Of a DNA stretch of 64,000 bases, positions 1-7,586 are shown piece after piece. Source of the DNA: Streptomyces resistomycificus (lineage in GTDB: Bacteria > Actinomycetota > Actinomycetes > Streptomycetales > Streptomycetaceae); assembly GCF_001514265.1 (NCBI RefSeq), contig NZ_KQ948998.1, positions 124,001 through 188,000 on the forward strand, in the 5' to 3' direction. A program made the translations under genes and the position numbers. Each line of letters opens with the position of its first letter. Positions within the stretch are counted from its first letter, which is position 1. The notes below the pieces were generated by a model. It saw only the letters and a program-made list of their open reading frames with translations, did not search any database and was not told where the DNA came from.

Positions 1-198
1 CCCCGCCCGGGGCCTCGGACACACTCCGAAGGTTCCCGGGCAGGGCGCAACAGCTCGAGTAGTGACCGAACTTCCTACCCAGAATGACCTGGGCGAGGTT
101 CAGAGGGTCTGCGGCCGGTGCCGCACTCTCAGCGCTGTGGCGCTCCCCTGTCGGAATATGAAGATGTCGTCGTTCGAACAACGCGTACGAACGTCACA
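1..198. other. Intergenic stretch downstream of rlmN
   Basis: No convincing gene is seen. It holds a small hairpin at 15-29 (TCGGA arms around CACAC) that could help end rlmN transcription on the minus strand. Any gene beyond the left edge lies outside the window. Confidence 0.4.
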
Positions 199-1305
199 CT
201 ACCGCTCGGTGGCGGCCAGCTGACCACAGGCCCCGTCGATCTCCTGCCCACGGGTGTCCCGGATGGTGACCGGTACTCCATGGGCGGCGATGGCCTCCAC
301 GAACGCCTTCTCGTCCTCGGGACGGGAGGCGGTCCACTTCGACCCGGGCGTCGGGTTCAGCGGGATGAGGTTGACGTGCACGGGCTTGCCCTTCAGCAGC
401 CGGCCGAGCCGGTCACCGCGCCACGCCTGGTCGTTGATGTCCCGGATCAGCGCGTACTCGATGGACAGCCGACGCCCGGACCGCTCGACGTACTCGAATC
501 CGGCGTCGAGGACCTCGCGCACCTTCCACCGCGTGTTCACGGGGACCAGGGTGTCGCGCAGCTCGTCGTCGGGGGCGTGCAGCGAGATGGCGAGGCGGCA
601 CTTGAAGCCCTCGTCGGCGAAGCGGTGGATCGCCGGGACGAGACCGACCGTCGAGACGGTGATCCCGCGCTGCGAGAGCCCGAGACCGTCGGGGGCCGGG
701 TCGGTGAGGGCACGGATGGCGCCGACGACCCGCTTGTAGTTGGCGAGGGGCTCGCCCATCCCCATGAAGACGATGTTGGAGAGCCGGGCCGGTCCACCGG
801 GAACCTCCCCGTCCCGCAGCGCCCGCATCCCGTCCACGATCTGATGGACGATCTCGGCGGTGGACAGGTTACGGTCCAGCCCCGCCTGCCCGGTCGCGCA
901 GAACGGGCAGTTCATCCCGCACCCCGCCTGCGAGCTGATGCACATGGTCACCCGGTCCGGGTAGCGCATCAGCACGGACTCGACGAGCGTGCCGTCGAAC
1001 ATCCTCCACAGCGTCTTGCGCGTGGTGCCCTCGTCGGTCGACAGATGCCGCACGACCGTCATCAGCTCCGGAAGCAGTGCTTCCTGCAGCTTGGGCCGCG
1101 CGGCGGCCGGGATGTCCGTCCACTCCTGCGGGTCGTGCGCGTACCGCGCGAAGTAGTGCTGCGAGAGCTGTTTGGCACGAAACGGCTTCTCCCCGATCGC
1201 AGCCACCGCTTCCTTGCGCTCGGCGGGCGTGAGATCGGCGAGATGCCGCGGCGGCTTCTTGGCTCCGCGCGGGGCGACGAAAATGAGTTCTCCGGGCTTA
1301 GGCAT
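199..1305 (-). CDS. rlmN: 23S rRNA (adenine2503-C2)-methyltransferase RlmN
   Basis: A cytoplasmic radical-SAM enzyme that methylates C2 of A2503 in 23S rRNA and, in the family, A37 of some tRNAs. The 368-residue product has the cluster cysteines at about C129, C133 and C136 (CGMNCPFC). It also has the two extra cysteines used in catalysis, near residue 122 (MCISSQ) and residue 360 (DGACGQL). The SAM-binding GMGEPL motif follows. The ATG at 1305 begins MPKPGELIFV and gives a normal family length; the Shine-Dalgarno is weak. It is the last gene of the minus-strand rpsB-to-rlmN train, 78 bases after the small CxxC protein gene. Confidence 0.97.
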   Translation of the reverse strand: MPKPGELIFVAPRGAKKPPRHLADLTPAERKEAVAAIGEKPFRAKQLSQHYFARYAHDPQEWTDIPAAARPKLQEALLPELMTVVRHLSTDEGTTRKTLWRMFDGTLVESVLMRYPDRVTMCISSQAGCGMNCPFCATGQAGLDRNLSTAEIVHQIVDGMRALRDGEVPGGPARLSNIVFMGMGEPLANYKRVVGAIRALTDPAPDGLGLSQRGITVSTVGLVPAIHRFADEGFKCRLAISLHAPDDELRDTLVPVNTRWKVREVLDAGFEYVERSGRRLSIEYALIRDINDQAWRGDRLGRLLKGKPVHVNLIPLNPTPGSKWTASRPEDEKAFVEAIAAHGVPVTIRDTRGQEIDGACGQLAATER

Positions 1306-1383
1306 GGCTGTACCAGTGTCGCAGATCCATCGGAGTGACCCGGGCCCCCGCGATCCGGCCCTCCGGCCGCCCTCGTCGCCCGC

Positions 1384-1560
1384 TCAGAACATCCCGCCGA
1401 CCACCGCGGCGACCCGCGCCCCGTAGGTCTTCCAGCGGTGGGACGTCCGGCAGTACAGCCGGGGCCTGCGTCGCCCCGCCTGGTCGATGAGTGTGTCGCA
1501 CCAACGGCACGGCAGGTCGCCGTGGTATCCGCCGTCGTCCCCCAGCCGCGCTCTCGCCAT
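1384..1560 (-). CDS. Small conserved CxxC protein, function unknown
   Basis: A 58-residue basic protein starting MARARLGDDG. It contains CRWC at about residues 18-21 and a further YC near residue 37, followed by a basic patch (GRRRPRLYC). This could be a small zinc knuckle. It sits between cdsA and rlmN on the same strand, but the cdsA terminator and a 22-bp tandem repeat separate it from cdsA. The ATG at 1560 has only a weak Shine-Dalgarno, so the start is moderately sure. I do not recognise a named family. Coding is supported by the compact Cys pattern and by the position between two conserved genes. Confidence 0.7.
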   Translation of the reverse strand: MARARLGDDGGYHGDLPCRWCDTLIDQAGRRRPRLYCRTSHRWKTYGARVAAVVGGMF

Positions 1561-1590
1561 GGGCGGAACCCTAGTGACGCGCGCGTGCGG

Positions 1591-1634
1591 CGGTCCAGAC
1601 ATCCCGGTGCCGCGGTCCAGACATCCCGGTGCCG
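1591..1634. repeat. 22-bp tandem direct repeat, two perfect copies
   Basis: The unit beginning CGGTCCAGACATCCCGG occupies 1591-1612 and is repeated exactly at 1613-1634. It lies between the small CxxC gene and the cdsA terminator, 31 bases upstream of the small gene's ATG. It may be a slipped-strand duplication or part of the small gene's promoter region. Confidence 0.9.
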
Positions 1635-1663
1635 CGGCTGGGCGGCCGTCGCACGGAACGCGC

Positions 1664-1689
1664 GGGGCCCCCGCCGAAGCGGGGGCCCC
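1664..1689 (-). terminator. Hairpin terminator after cdsA
   Basis: A perfect 11-bp GC stem (GGGGCCCCCGC / GCGGGGGCCCC) closes on a CGAA tetraloop, 24 bases past the cdsA stop. There is no clear U-run, as is common for actinobacterial terminators. Confidence 0.8.
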
Positions 1690-1712
1690 GAGAAGACGTG
1701 CGGGTGGGGCGG

Positions 1713-2906
1713 TCAGCCCGAACCCACGAAGAGCACCAGCAGCAGCCACACCACGGGAGCCGTCGGCAGGAGCGAGTCCAGGCGGTCCATGATGCCCCCG
1801 TGCCCGGGAAGCAGCGTGCCCATGTCCTTGATGCCCAGGTCCCGCTTGATCATCGACTCGCCGAGGTCGCCCAGCGTGGCGCTGGCCGCGACCGCGAGGC
1901 CCAGCAGGAGTCCCTGCCACCAGGTGCCGTCGTCGATCACGAACTCCATGAGCAGCGCGCCCGCCGCCATGGCGAAGCTGACCGCGCCGAGCAGGCCCTC
2001 GCGGGTCTTGCCGGGGCTGATCCGCGGCGCGAGCTTGTGCTTGCCGAAGCGCCAGCCGACCGCGTACGCCCCGGTGTCGCTGACGACCGTCAGGAGCAGG
2101 AAGATCAGCACCCGGCGGGGACCGTCGTCGGCCGTGAGCATCATGGCGACGAACGTGGCGAGGAACGGGACGTAGAAGGCCGCGAAGACGCCCGCGGTGA
2201 CGTCCTTGAGGTAGCCCTCCGGCGGTTGCGTCATCCGCCAGACCAGGACGGCCAGCGCGGTGAGCGCCATCGCGACCCACGCGCCCTCGGCGCCCCGGAC
2301 GTACCCCGAGACGACCATGGCCGCGCCGCCGATCGCCAGCGGGACGAGGGGCGCCTTGATGCCCTTGCGCTCCTCCAGCCGCTTGGTCAGCTCCCACAGG
2401 CCCACCACGACGGCGACCGCTATCACGCCGACGAACGCGGCCTTGACGACGAACAGGGAGGCGACGATCACCACACCGAGTCCGACGCCGACCCCTATGG
2501 CCGCGCTCAGGTCCCGGCCCGCGCTCTTCTTCTGCGGCGCGGGCGCCGGCTGCGAGAAGTCGGGCATGGGCTCCGGATTCTGCGACGCCGTCCCGTAGGA
2601 CGACGCCTGCGGCATGTCGTGAGGGCCGTAGGACAGGGCCTGCGGCGGGTCGTACGGCCGCGTCTGCGGCGTCTCGTCGCGGAACAAGGGGCCGCTCAGC
2701 CGAGCGGCCCCCCGGTCGTCATCCTGGTCTCCGCCACGTGCAGGGACGTCGGGCACGATGGGCATGGGGCGAGTCTGCTGCGCGTCATGCGCATCGTACG
2801 CGGGACCCGCCGGGGCAGCCCCCTGGACAGGCCCCTGGTCGATGGGCCCCCAGTACCCGGCGGGCGGCCGGGTGTGTGGCGGAGAGCCCCAGGAAGAGTC
2901 GTTCAT
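1713..2906 (-). CDS. cdsA: Phosphatidate cytidylyltransferase (CDP-diacylglycerol synthase)
   Basis: A membrane enzyme that makes CDP-diacylglycerol from CTP and phosphatidic acid for phospholipid synthesis. The C-terminal signature is present as SMIKRDLGIKDMG followed by GHGGIMDRLDS (about residues 340-375). It is preceded by several hydrophobic membrane segments from about residue 140. The first ~130 residues are an unusual hydrophilic, Pro/Gln/Asp-rich extension (PPHTRPP, DEPQTRPYDPPQ-like) that is probably cytoplasmic and disordered. The ATG at 2906 shares one base with the frr stop (TGATG), so the two are translationally coupled. Confidence 0.97.
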   Translation of the reverse strand: MNDSSWGSPPHTRPPAGYWGPIDQGPVQGAAPAGPAYDAHDAQQTRPMPIVPDVPARGGDQDDDRGAARLSGPLFRDETPQTRPYDPPQALSYGPHDMPQASSYGTASQNPEPMPDFSQPAPAPQKKSAGRDLSAAIGVGVGLGVVIVASLFVVKAAFVGVIAVAVVVGLWELTKRLEERKGIKAPLVPLAIGGAAMVVSGYVRGAEGAWVAMALTALAVLVWRMTQPPEGYLKDVTAGVFAAFYVPFLATFVAMMLTADDGPRRVLIFLLLTVVSDTGAYAVGWRFGKHKLAPRISPGKTREGLLGAVSFAMAAGALLMEFVIDDGTWWQGLLLGLAVAASATLGDLGESMIKRDLGIKDMGTLLPGHGGIMDRLDSLLPTAPVVWLLLVLFVGSG

Positions 2907-3463
2907 CAGACCTCGAGCAGCTCCGATTCCTTGTGCTTGAGGAGCTCGTCCACCTGGGCGACGTACTTGGCGGTGGTGTCGTCGAGTTCCTTCTCGGCAC
3001 GACGGCCCTCGTCCTCGCCGACCTCGCCGTCCTTGATCAGCTTGTCGATGGCGTCCTTGGCCTTGCGGCGCACGGAGCGGATGGACACCTTGGCGTCCTC
3101 GCCCTTGCTCTTGGCGACCTTGATGTAGTCGCGGCGGCGCTCCTCGGTGAGCTCGGGGAACACCACCCGGATGATGTTGCCGTCGTTGCTCGGGTTGACG
3201 CCCAGGTCGGAGTCGCGGATCGCCTGCTCGATGTTGCGCAGCGCGCTCTTGTCGAACGGCGTCACGACCGCCATGCGCGGCTCCGGCACGGAGAACGAAG
3301 CCAGCTGGTTGATCGGCGTCGGCGCGCCGTAGTAGTCGGCCACGATCTTGTTGAACATCGCCGGGTGCGCACGGCCGGTGCGGATCGCGGCGAAGTCCTC
3401 CTTGGCGACCACGACGGCCTTCTCCATCTTCTCCTCGGCCTCGAGGAGGGTCTCTTCGATCAC
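2906..3463 (-). CDS. frr: Ribosome recycling factor
   Basis: A cytoplasmic factor that, with EF-G, splits post-termination ribosomes. The product of 185 residues matches the usual RRF length and starts MIEETLLEAEEKMEKAV. The RRF signature RTGRAHPAMFNKI is near residues 28-40. The second of two adjacent GTG codons (3463) is chosen because a GGAG lies six bases upstream. Longer in-frame starts would add an Arg/Gly-rich tail foreign to the family. It lies between pyrH and cdsA in the classic rpsB-tsf-pyrH-frr-cdsA order. Confidence 0.97.
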   Translation of the reverse strand: MIEETLLEAEEKMEKAVVVAKEDFAAIRTGRAHPAMFNKIVADYYGAPTPINQLASFSVPEPRMAVVTPFDKSALRNIEQAIRDSDLGVNPSNDGNIIRVVFPELTEERRRDYIKVAKSKGEDAKVSIRSVRRKAKDAIDKLIKDGEVGEDEGRRAEKELDDTTAKYVAQVDELLKHKESELLEV

Positions 3464-3593
3464 CACTTGCTCCTGCGTGTCTTGAGTAGGCCCGGCTGCG
3501 GTACCTCGGTGAGGGCGTCGGCCGGCTGCGTCGCGTCTTCTTCCTGCACGGTTCCCGACCGGCAGGACATTGTCCATCCCCCGGTCAGGGTGA

Positions 3594-4352
3594 TCAGCCC
3601 TGGCTGACTTGGTCACCCACAAGCGTGCCGATCTTCTCACCCTTGACAGCGCGGGCGATATTGCCCTCCGCCAGGAGCTCGAACACCAGGATCGGCAGCT
3701 TGTTGTCGCGGCACAGTGTGACGGCGGTGGCGTCGGCGACCTTCAGGTCACGCGTGATGACCTCGCCGTAGCCGAGGGCGTCGAACTTGACCGCGTCCGG
3801 GTTGGTCTTCGGGTCGGAGTCGTAGACCCCGTCCACGCCGTTCTTGCCCATCAGCAGCGCCTCGGCGTCGATCTCGAGGGCGCGCTGGGCGGCGGTGGTG
3901 TCGGTGGAGAAGTACGGCATGCCCATACCGGCGCCGAAGATGACCACGCGGCCCTTCTCCAGATGGCGCACGGCACGCAGCGGGATGTAGGGCTCGGCGA
4001 CCTGGCCCATGGTGATGGCGGTCTGCACCCGGCTGTCGATGCCCTCCTTCTCCAGGAAGTCCTGGAGGGCGAGGCAGTTCATGACGGTGCCGAGCATGCC
4101 CATGTAGTCGGAGCGGGCCCGGTCCATGCCGCGCTGCTGGAGCTCGGCACCGCGGAAGAAGTTGCCGCCGCCGATCACGACCGCGATCTCCGCGCCGTCC
4201 CGCACGACCGCCGCGATCTCGCGGGCGATCTTGTGCACCACGTCGGGGTCGACGCCCAGGCCCCCGCCACCGGCGAACGCCTCTCCGGACAGCTTCAGCA
4301 GAAACCGCCCGCGTACTTTGCCGTCGTCGCTCTTCTGGGCCTTGGTGGTCAT
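3594..4352 (-). CDS. pyrH: UMP kinase
   Basis: Phosphorylates UMP to UDP in pyrimidine nucleotide synthesis (amino-acid-kinase fold, hexameric, cytoplasmic). The 252-residue protein has the phosphate-binding LKLSGEAFAGGGG near residues 18-30, and GGGNFFRG near residue 65. The DxDGVYDSDP-type nucleotide loop appears as NGVDGVYDSDPKTNPDA. The ATG at 4352 (MTTKAQKSDD) is preferred over an upstream in-frame start that would overlap the leader hairpin. It is followed by frr after 130 bases. Confidence 0.97.
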   Translation of the reverse strand: MTTKAQKSDDGKVRGRFLLKLSGEAFAGGGGLGVDPDVVHKIAREIAAVVRDGAEIAVVIGGGNFFRGAELQQRGMDRARSDYMGMLGTVMNCLALQDFLEKEGIDSRVQTAITMGQVAEPYIPLRAVRHLEKGRVVIFGAGMGMPYFSTDTTAAQRALEIDAEALLMGKNGVDGVYDSDPKTNPDAVKFDALGYGEVITRDLKVADATAVTLCRDNKLPILVFELLAEGNIARAVKGEKIGTLVGDQVSQG

Positions 4353-4390
4353 GGAGATCCCGCCTCTTTCACGTGGTGCACATGCGAAGA

Positions 4391-4440
4391 AGGCCATTGC
4401 CGGTGGGGTGTCGTTCGCATCCCATGCGCGGCAATGGCCT
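4391..4440 (-). terminator. Long hairpin between tsf and pyrH (terminator or pyrH leader)
   Basis: Arms AGGCCATTGCCG (4391-4402) and CGGCAATGGCCT (4429-4440) are perfect complements. An inner stem (TGGGGTG with CATCCCA, one wobble) makes one extended hairpin of about 19 bp. It lies 39-88 bases upstream of the pyrH start and 102 bases past the tsf stop. It could attenuate read-through into pyrH-frr-cdsA or protect a processed pyrH mRNA 5' end. Confidence 0.75.
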
Positions 4441-4460
4441 CCTCGTCAGATCTGCTGCGT

Positions 4461-4484
4461 CCCTCACGCACGCGTGCGTGAGGG
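4461..4484. other. 24-bp perfect palindrome in the tsf-pyrH gap
   Basis: The sequence is a perfect dyad with half-site CCCTCACGCACG and no spacer. It is followed at 4504-4520 by a small hairpin (CGACCC / GGGTCG). It may be a protein-binding site for a pyrH promoter or part of the tsf terminator region. A palindrome with no loop is less typical of a terminator. Confidence 0.8.
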
Positions 4485-4541
4485 CGTACGCGGACGACTA
4501 CTACGACCCTATCGGGGTCGGGCGCCGATCGCGGTACGGAC

Positions 4542-5378
4542 TCAGATGCCGACCTTGATGCGCGAGAAGCGCTTCAGGGTGACACCGGCCTCGTCCAGAA
4601 CCTTCTGGACGGACTTCTTGTTGTCGAGCGCGTACGGCTGACCGAGCAGCGTGGCGTCCTTGAAGAAGCCGTTGAGGCGACCCTCGACGATCTTCGGCAG
4701 GGCGGCCTCGGGCTTGCCCTCGGCGCGGGTGGTCTCCTCGGCGACGCGGCGCTCGGACTCGACGACCTCGGCCGGCACGTCCTCCTTGGAGAGGTACTTC
4801 GGCGCGAAGGCGGCGATGTGCTGGGCGACACCCTTGGCGACGTCGGCGTTCGGCTTGTCGAGCTCGACGAGGACACCGATCTGCGGGGGCAGGTCGGGCA
4901 TCGTGCGGTGCATGTACGCCGTCACGAAGCCGTCCGCGTACTGCGCGAAGCGGTCCAGGACGATCTTCTCGCCGAGGTTGGCGTTGGCCTCGTCCACGAA
5001 CGCCTGGACGGTCTTGCCGGGCTCGATCTCGGAGGCGAGCAGCGCCTCGAGGTCGGCCGGGGAGGTTTTGGCGACGTGCTCGGCGATCGTGTTGGCGACG
5101 GCCTGGAACTTGTCACCCTTGGCGACGAAGTCCGTCTCGCACTTCAGCTCGACGATGACACCGGAGGAGTTGTCGTCGGCGATGAGGGAGACCACGGCGC
5201 CGTTCTCGGCGGAGCGGCCCTCGCGCTTGGCGACGCCCTTCTGGCCCTTGATGCGCAGCGCCTCGACGGCCTTCTCGACGTTGCCCTCGGCCTCGTCCAG
5301 CGCCTTCTTGCAGTCCATCATGCCGGCGCCGGTGAGCTCGCGGAGCTTCTTGACGTCAGCGGCGGTGTAGTTCGCCAT
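4542..5378 (-). CDS. tsf: Translation elongation factor Ts
   Basis: Guanine-nucleotide exchange factor for EF-Tu. The 278-residue product starts MANYTAADVKKLRELTGAG and carries the TDFV contact motif as CETDFVAKGDKF near residues 79-90. A second core half and the C-terminal module follow. It lies downstream of rpsB with a strong hairpin in the 98-base gap, which probably sets the rpsB:tsf ratio. Confidence 0.98.
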   Translation of the reverse strand: MANYTAADVKKLRELTGAGMMDCKKALDEAEGNVEKAVEALRIKGQKGVAKREGRSAENGAVVSLIADDNSSGVIVELKCETDFVAKGDKFQAVANTIAEHVAKTSPADLEALLASEIEPGKTVQAFVDEANANLGEKIVLDRFAQYADGFVTAYMHRTMPDLPPQIGVLVELDKPNADVAKGVAQHIAAFAPKYLSKEDVPAEVVESERRVAEETTRAEGKPEAALPKIVEGRLNGFFKDATLLGQPYALDNKKSVQKVLDEAGVTLKRFSRIKVGI

Positions 5379-5421
5379 GATTTCTGGAATCTCTCTCGAA
5401 GTCTGAAGATCTACGGGTGCC

Positions 5422-5454
5422 GGACGGCGGGGGCTTCGTGGGCCCCCGCCGTCC
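5422..5454 (-). terminator. Hairpin between rpsB and tsf
   Basis: A perfect 13-bp stem (GGACGGCGGGGGC / GCCCCCGCCGTCC) with a 7-base loop lies 22 bases past the rpsB stop. It is likely a partial terminator/attenuator, because tsf follows on the same strand. Confidence 0.8.
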
Positions 5455-5476
5455 AGAACCCGAAGGTGGTGAGGGG

Positions 5477-6415
5477 TCAGGCCTGCTCGGCGTCCGCGGC
5501 GGGGGCCTCGGCGGGAGCCTCGGCAGCCTCGGCCGGAGCCTCAGCGGCGGGGGCCTCGGCCGGAGCCTCAGCAGCAGCCTCGGCCGGAGCCTCGGCGGCG
5601 GGGGCCTCGGCGGCGGCGGGGGCCTCGGCCTCGTCGGCCTTCTTCTCGCCCTCGAGCAGGTCGCGCTCCCACGCGGCCAGCGGCTCGCCCGCGGCCTTGT
5701 CGCCCTTGCCCTCGGTGGCGACACCGGAGCGGGAGATGAGGCCCTCGGCGACCGCGTCCGCGATCACACGGGTGAGCAGCGTGACGGAGCGGATCGCGTC
5801 GTCGTTGCCCGGGATCTTGTAGTCGACCTCGTCGGGGTCGCAGTTGGTGTCGAGGATGGCGACGACCGGGATGTTGAGCTTCCGGGCCTCACCGACCGCG
5901 ATGTGCTCCTTCTTGGTGTCCACGATCCAGACGGCGCTGGGGACCTTGGACATCTCGCGGATACCACCGAGGGTCTTCTCCAGCTTGGCCTTCTCGCGCG
6001 AGAGCACGAGAAGCTCCTTCTTGGTGAGACCGGACGCGGCGACGTCCTCGAAGTCGATCTGCTCGAGCTCCTTGAGGCGCTGCAGACGCTTGTAGACGGT
6101 CGAGAAGTTGGTGAGCATGCCGCCCAGCCAGCGCTGGTTGACGAAGGGCATGCCGACGCGGGTGGCCTGCTCGGCGATGGCCTCCTGCGCCTGCTTCTTC
6201 GTGCCGACGAACATGACCGTGCCGCCGTGGGCGACGGTCTCCTTGACGAACTCGTAGGCGCGGTCGATGTACGACAGCGACTGGAGCAGGTCGATGATGT
6301 AGATGCCGTTGCGCTCGGTGAAGATGAAGCGCTTCATCTTCGGGTTCCAGCGACGGGTCTGGTGACCGAAGTGGACGCCGCTTTCCAGCAGCTCCCGCAT
6401 CGTGACGACGGCCAT
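5477..6415 (-). CDS. rpsB: 30S ribosomal protein S2
   Basis: A 312-residue S2. The start MAVVTMRELLESGVHFGHQT contains the S2 N-terminal signature, and MFVGTKKQAQ and the PSAVWIVDTKKE stretch follow. From about residue 250 it has an Ala/Glu/Pro-rich tail (repeats of EAPAAEAP and EAPAEA) typical of actinobacterial S2 and probably disordered. The ATG at 6415 follows GAGAACGGCC. Longer in-frame starts are rejected because S2 always begins near HFGHQ. It heads the rpsB-tsf-pyrH-frr-cdsA train. Confidence 0.98.
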   Translation of the reverse strand: MAVVTMRELLESGVHFGHQTRRWNPKMKRFIFTERNGIYIIDLLQSLSYIDRAYEFVKETVAHGGTVMFVGTKKQAQEAIAEQATRVGMPFVNQRWLGGMLTNFSTVYKRLQRLKELEQIDFEDVAASGLTKKELLVLSREKAKLEKTLGGIREMSKVPSAVWIVDTKKEHIAVGEARKLNIPVVAILDTNCDPDEVDYKIPGNDDAIRSVTLLTRVIADAVAEGLISRSGVATEGKGDKAAGEPLAAWERDLLEGEKKADEAEAPAAAEAPAAEAPAEAAAEAPAEAPAAEAPAEAAEAPAEAPAADAEQA

Positions 6416-6669
6416 GGCCGTTCTCCTTGGTTTTCTCGGTTGTGCCGCGGGTACCGGCTGGTTCCCGCGCCTGACGCCCGCGATGCGCCTTGCCGCTAGG
6501 GACCGAGAGGCGCTGACACCGGCCGGGTGAGGGCCTGATGTCGGGGCGTGCGAAGTCGACCCGGTGACCCGGATCGCCAGAAGAAGTGTACGGGACCCGC
6601 GGGGCACCGGGTGACGCCGCTGTCCACAACCGGGGCCCGGTCCACAGGCACGGGCCGTGACCGGGGCGG
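6416..6669. other. Divergent promoter region, rpsB / M23 peptidase
   Basis: 254 bases with no gene. Read on the minus strand there is a TACACT hexamer (complement of 6585-6590) that could be the rpsB -10 element. I see no good -35 at the right distance. No attenuator-like leader was found. Confidence 0.35.
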
Positions 6670-7284
6670 ATGCGGGACGGTTCCGGCATGCGAGCGATGC
6701 GATGTGCGGGTGCGGGTGCGCGGGCCGGGTTGTCGTCACTACTGACGGCGCTACTGCTGACCTGCGCGATTCCGCCGGACACCGGGCCGGTTCCGTTCGG
6801 GCCGACGGCCACGGACACCTCCGTTCCACCCGTCGGCCGCACCTGGCCCGTCGGCTCCCGCCCCGCGGTCCTGCGCGGCTGGGAACCCCCGGCGACCACG
6901 TACGGCCGCGGGCACCGGGGCGTCGATCTAGCGGCCGCTCCCGGCACACCTGTACGAGCGGTCACCGCCGGCCGGGTGTCCTTCGCGGGCCGGGTGGCGG
7001 GCAAGGGTGTCGTCTCGGTGGAACTGCCGGGCACGGGCGACCCACCCCTGCGGACGACCTACGAGCCGGTCCGGGCAGCGGTGGAGAAGGGGGCGGAAGT
7101 GGCGGCCGGCGAGGTCGTGGGCACGGTGGAACCGACCGGCTCGCACTGCGCCAGCCCTTGCGTGCACTGGGGCCTGCGGAGAGGCGAGACCTATCTCGAC
7201 CCCCTGTCGCTGCTGCCACCGTGGCTGCTGCGACGGGGCCCGTCGCGACTGCTCCCGGTGATCGGCGTACCCGTGCCGCCGTGA
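6670..7284 (+). CDS. Secreted or anchored M23-family (lysostaphin-type) peptidase
   Basis: A putative zinc endopeptidase acting on peptidoglycan cross-links outside the membrane. The 204-residue protein has an N-terminal hydrophobic segment (about residues 19-33, LSSLLTALLLTCAIPP) that could be a signal peptide or anchor. The M23 fold follows with zinc motif GHRGVDLAA (about residues 82-90) and the second motif VHWGL (about residue 165). There is no long linker or SH3 domain, so it is a short M23 protein. Another start at 6688 or 6697 is possible. The last codons and the stop lie inside the first copy of a 40-bp tandem repeat. Confidence 0.88.
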   Translation: MRDGSGMRAMRCAGAGARAGLSSLLTALLLTCAIPPDTGPVPFGPTATDTSVPPVGRTWPVGSRPAVLRGWEPPATTYGRGHRGVDLAAAPGTPVRAVTAGRVSFAGRVAGKGVVSVELPGTGDPPLRTTYEPVRAAVEKGAEVAAGEVVGTVEPTGSHCASPCVHWGLRRGETYLDPLSLLPPWLLRRGPSRLLPVIGVPVPP

Positions 7285-7370
7285 TCGCCCGCTCCCGGTG
7301 ATCGGCGTACCCGTGCCGCCGTGATCGCCCGCTCCCGGTGATCGGCGTACCCGTGCCGCCGTGGCCGCCC
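7251..7370 (+). repeat. 40-bp tandem repeat, three copies, covering the M23 gene 3' end
   Basis: Copies lie at 7251-7290, 7291-7330 and 7331-7370. The first two are identical and the third differs at two bases (GTGATCGCCC becomes GTGGCCGCCC). The unit starts GCTCCCGGTGATCGGCGTAC. Copy one encodes the peptidase C-terminus and its TGA, so the array looks like an expansion of the gene's own 3' end. Confidence 0.95.
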
Positions 7371-7407
7371 GCTCCGCTCACGGGCCGGTCGAGCCGCTGG
7401 ACGGGCG

Positions 7408-7556
7408 CAGGTGGGCACGGCCGGCACCTTGACGCCGTCATGCCGTGCGAGCCACGCGGCACACACAGTCCAGGTGGGCGCTGCCGACACCTGGGCGCCG
7501 TCACGCCGTGCGACGCACCCGTCCACCGCCCAGGTCGGCACGGCCGGCGCCCAAGG
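7408..7556. repeat. Degenerate ~61-bp tandem repeat, about 2.4 copies
   Basis: Units begin CAGGTGGGC/CAGGTCGGC at 7408, 7471 and 7531. The first two (63 and 60 bp) share most of their first ~43 bases, including GCCGTCAtGCCGTGCGA. The third is partial. It fills the gap between the M23 peptidase and the tetR-type gene, and I find no gene in it. Confidence 0.75.
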
Positions 7557-7586
7557 GGCCCACGCGGCCCACACCGCCTGCCGGCG

